Of a stretch of DNA of 34,904 nt, positions 32,801-34,904 are shown piece by piece. The notes under the pieces are model-generated. The model ran no database searches. It was not told the origin of the DNA and saw only the letters and a list, made by a program, of their open reading frames with translations. Numbering within the stretch: position 1 is the first letter of the stretch; each line of letters begins with the position of its first letter. The stretch is from the NCBI GenBank assembly GCA_024709105.1, contig JANJXJ010000090.1, forward strand, positions 1 through 34,904. The letters run 5' to 3'. The stretch is from Lentimicrobium sp. Lineage in GTDB: Bacteria; Bacteroidota; Bacteroidia; Bacteroidales; Lentimicrobiaceae. The position numbers were made by a program, and so were the translations under genes.

Positions 32801-34732
32801 TTACTTTTTTACCAGCTTTGAGGTTAGCGTTTCCCTTCCGTAAAGAACCTGAACAAAGTACAATCCCGGCTTAAGAGATTTGATGTTTATGGTTTGACTT
32901 TCTGCCCCTTTAAACTGGCCGGAAAGTTTTAATCTGCCGCTTACATCAAAAATACGGTAGTGTGCCGGTTTTTCTGTGAGGTTTGTTTTGACTGTAACTT
33001 CTTCTTCGGCCGGATTGGGAATCAATGTTAAATGAGATTCCTTAGCCGGAGTTCCGGCTTCTTCAAAACCCGGCGCCACATCAAAGCAGGAAGCCGGGAA
33101 GTTTTCGTTGTAAAACTCCTGAACCTGAGCAGCATACTCTTTCAGAAGTACAAAACTATCAATATGGTTGCCGTTCATATCACGAGCAGTGGTCAGCGCC
33201 AGATCAATGCACACCGCATCTCCTGGCCTGAAATCATAAACTGGTTCAACCAACAGCATTGAGCTGCGGTAATTCGAAATATTTCCTTGCTGCAGTTCGC
33301 TCCAGGAACCTGCAACAGAAGGGTCGCCGGTATAAACAAAACTTACCGTGTCGCCTTGTGCGCAGGAAGGATGGCCACAGCCATTGCCGATTAGCGGTGC
33401 ACCGTCTAGCCAAAACGCATTCAGATTATAAATCAGGTCTTCATTCGTTTGCGGGGAAAATGATGTGATTGTTTCATGTGTGAAATATGGCAAATAACCA
33501 CTTAATTCTCTGTTCAGTAATTTCATTGAAAATGCAGGTGGATGATTTCCATATCCCGGGTAAAAATAACCCACTCCTTCGGTGTCTTCATCAAAATCGT
33601 CCCCGTTGTAATAAAAACCCATATTCAGTTCCGGAGAGCAGCCTGCAAAGTTATCATACAGATTACCAAGGCCAGCCGTGGAAAAAATGCCTGGTTTTAG
33701 CTCATCCAGTGTGTTTTGCCCCCGATTGTATATCAAATAGTTGATAAAGATGGTATTGTTTATTGCTTCATTGTCAGGTGATTCGAATGCATAAACCATA
33801 CAATGGATTTCTGCACCCATACCGATCCCTGAAAAAAGCTGGTGAGGATATCTTACATCATTGTAAACAAAATATATTGCCTGATCTCCTCTTATTAAAG
33901 GGTAGTCTCCGTTTTCAGGGTCATACATGCCATTTTCATTAAAATCATGGTATGGAGCCAGCTGAGCGGCCTGCCCCTGAATCACATTGCCATTTGCCGG
34001 CCAATGTCTCAGGTTGTCAGGCATGTTGTACCCTTCTTTGTTATAATTCTGTATGTGCAGTTGAATCTCATTTTTGTTAAGTTTCCATACCTTAACCCAG
34101 GCAGAGTCAAGTTGGTAGCTGTAGTTTTCAGGAGTAGTCACCGGGCCTGGATAATAGACCGTATTATAGCCGTAGTTATCAACACTGCCTGAAAGATACT
34201 CAGTTTCTCCTGATATGACACCAGCCAGATTAAGCCCGACATTATATAACATATTTTGACTGCTTCCTTTTGGAAACTCAAAATTTGAATTTGAATATCC
34301 CCCGAAAGAATTAAAAAGATAGCCTGAAGGATTTACCTTGGCATTTATTTGATTGATGTCAATAGAATCAAAAGCAAAATTGCTAACATTAAAGGTAATC
34401 GTAGCCCATTCCGAAATAAGCCCGTTCTGCTGATCCCTGATGCGGTATCGAAGTGAGTCAATGCCGCTGAACCCAAGGTATGTCTGATAAAAAATAATGC
34501 TATCATTAAAAGTTATAGTATTGAAAGACAGACCTATAACCTGAAATAATTTTGTTGTATGGCCGGCTTCAACTATGTCATTAAACATAGGTTTGAGCTG
34601 GTAATTCACGTAGGCATTTACATTATAAAAGTCAGGAATTGCTTCTGGTCTTTTATCTTGAGCTTTGACTGTTTTTAGGGAGAAAGCGGCTAAGAGACAT
34701 AGCAGAAAAATTGAAATTGTTCTGGTTCTCAT
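32801..34732 (-). CDS. Type IX secretion system cargo protein with C-terminal sorting domain
   Basis: A 643-residue secreted protein. The signal peptide is MRTRTISIFLLCLLAAFSLKTVKAQ, cut near KAQ. The N terminus has an RPEAIPDFYNVNAYVNYQL stretch resembling cell-surface beta-sandwich repeats. A large central region is rich in Asn, Tyr and Gly with calcium-loop-like DFNENGMYDPENGDYP. The last 75 residues form a type A sorting domain: LIPNPAEEEVTVKTN, then YRIFDVSGRLKLSGQF, LKPGLYFVQVLYG and LVKK at the end. Such domains direct export through the type IX secretion system and removal at the surface. The function of the central part is unknown. It begins 4 nt after the stop of the next upstream cargo gene, so they are co-transcribed. 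Confidence 0.88.
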   Translation of the reverse strand: MRTRTISIFLLCLLAAFSLKTVKAQDKRPEAIPDFYNVNAYVNYQLKPMFNDIVEAGHTTKLFQVIGLSFNTITFNDSIIFYQTYLGFSGIDSLRYRIRDQQNGLISEWATITFNVSNFAFDSIDINQINAKVNPSGYLFNSFGGYSNSNFEFPKGSSQNMLYNVGLNLAGVISGETEYLSGSVDNYGYNTVYYPGPVTTPENYSYQLDSAWVKVWKLNKNEIQLHIQNYNKEGYNMPDNLRHWPANGNVIQGQAAQLAPYHDFNENGMYDPENGDYPLIRGDQAIYFVYNDVRYPHQLFSGIGMGAEIHCMVYAFESPDNEAINNTIFINYLIYNRGQNTLDELKPGIFSTAGLGNLYDNFAGCSPELNMGFYYNGDDFDEDTEGVGYFYPGYGNHPPAFSMKLLNRELSGYLPYFTHETITSFSPQTNEDLIYNLNAFWLDGAPLIGNGCGHPSCAQGDTVSFVYTGDPSVAGSWSELQQGNISNYRSSMLLVEPVYDFRPGDAVCIDLALTTARDMNGNHIDSFVLLKEYAAQVQEFYNENFPASCFDVAPGFEEAGTPAKESHLTLIPNPAEEEVTVKTNLTEKPAHYRIFDVSGRLKLSGQFKGAESQTINIKSLKPGLYFVQVLYGRETLTSKLVKK

Positions 34733-34736
34733 AATG

Positions 34737-34904
34737 TTATTGTTTTATAAATTTTGCTGATAACCTTTGGTTGCCCGTTTGAACGGAAATAATGTACATG
34801 CCGGGTTGAAGCTGGCTTACATCAATGGAAACAGCTGTATTGCTGAATTTTGCTGATTTTACGATTCTGCCGGTCAAATCAAGGATGAGGTATTCTCCTG
34901 CTTT
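34737..34904 (-). CDS. Type IX secretion cargo protein, C-terminal end only (partial)
   Basis: Reading leftward from the window edge, 55 residues end at TAA (34737-34739). They include LILDLTGRIVKSAKFSNTA, LQPGMYIISVQTG and the final KFIKQ. This is the end of a type A sorting domain and closely parallels the end of the neighbouring protein. The rest of the gene lies outside the window. The 4-nt gap to the downstream gene indicates an operon. Too little is present to say what the protein does. Confidence 0.8.
   Translation of the reverse strand, partial: KAGEYLILDLTGRIVKSAKFSNTAVSIDVSQLQPGMYIISVQTGNQRLSAKFIKQ

Noticed and set aside
1-34904. Stop-codon reassignment in this organism
   Set aside because: TAA, TAG and TGA all end normal genes here (for example TAA for ppk1, TAG for the thioredoxin-fold lipoprotein, TGA for lpxK).

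Overview
The window looks like a chromosomal segment of a Bacteroidota bacterium, most likely a Bacteroidales-type lineage. The evidence is: type IX secretion C-terminal sorting domains; a DUF4476 protein and a head-GIN (DUF2807) lipoprotein; lipid A genes (lpxK, lpxH); Bacteroidota-style -7 elements (TAnnTTTG) upstream of many genes; and few Shine-Dalgarno sequences. Almost all of it is housekeeping and central metabolism. No tRNA, rRNA, CRISPR array, phage or insertion sequence was seen.

Layout. 1-813 (-): head-GIN lipoprotein. 1162-6040 (+): lpxK, purine nucleoside phosphorylase, a thioredoxin-fold lipoprotein lacking the CXXC motif, lpxH and a Ppx/GppA phosphatase. 6382-8454 (+): a phosphofructokinase with PPi-type specificity residues, then an L,D-transpeptidase-like protein. 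8508-13014 (-): xseA-xseB-cation/proton antiporter, and a membrane TPR protein. 13240-15838 (+): sixA-like phosphatase and ppk1. 15952-17908 (-): transaldolase and a PfkB-family kinase. 18286-20388 (+): beta-carbonic anhydrase and an outer-membrane porin-like barrel. 20391-20636 (-): YkgJ cysteine-cluster protein. 20874-22508 (-): pckA interrupted by one in-frame TAA. 22764-26370 (-): enoyl-CoA hydratase, 3-hydroxyacyl-CoA dehydrogenase and SCP2-type thiolase. 26499-29309 (-): pyruvate phosphate dikinase. 29681-31355 (-): an AbiE-type toxin-antitoxin pair in AT-rich DNA. 31630-32619 (-): DUF4476 protein. 32801-34904 (-): two tandem type IX secretion cargo proteins, the second cut by the window edge.

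How the genes fit together. Several enzymes handle phosphoenolpyruvate, pyrophosphate or polyphosphate: PPi-type Pfk, PPDK, PEPCK, PPK1, Ppx/GppA and a SixA-like phosphohistidine phosphatase. This suggests reversible, PPi-linked glycolysis/gluconeogenesis beside polyphosphate turnover. The three CoA enzymes form a short fatty-acid or acyl-CoA oxidation set.

The most notable anomalies are: (1) the nonsense codon at 22254-22256 in an otherwise intact pckA; (2) a perfect LacI/CcpA-type palindrome abutting the pckA -7 element; (3) an 8+8 inverted repeat over the abiE promoter whose two arms are each a perfect -7 element, facing opposite ways; (4) degenerate 7-bp periodic tracts directly after two genes; and (5) the SixA-PPK1 pairing. 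I saw no clearly new multi-gene system; these are leads rather than proof of one.
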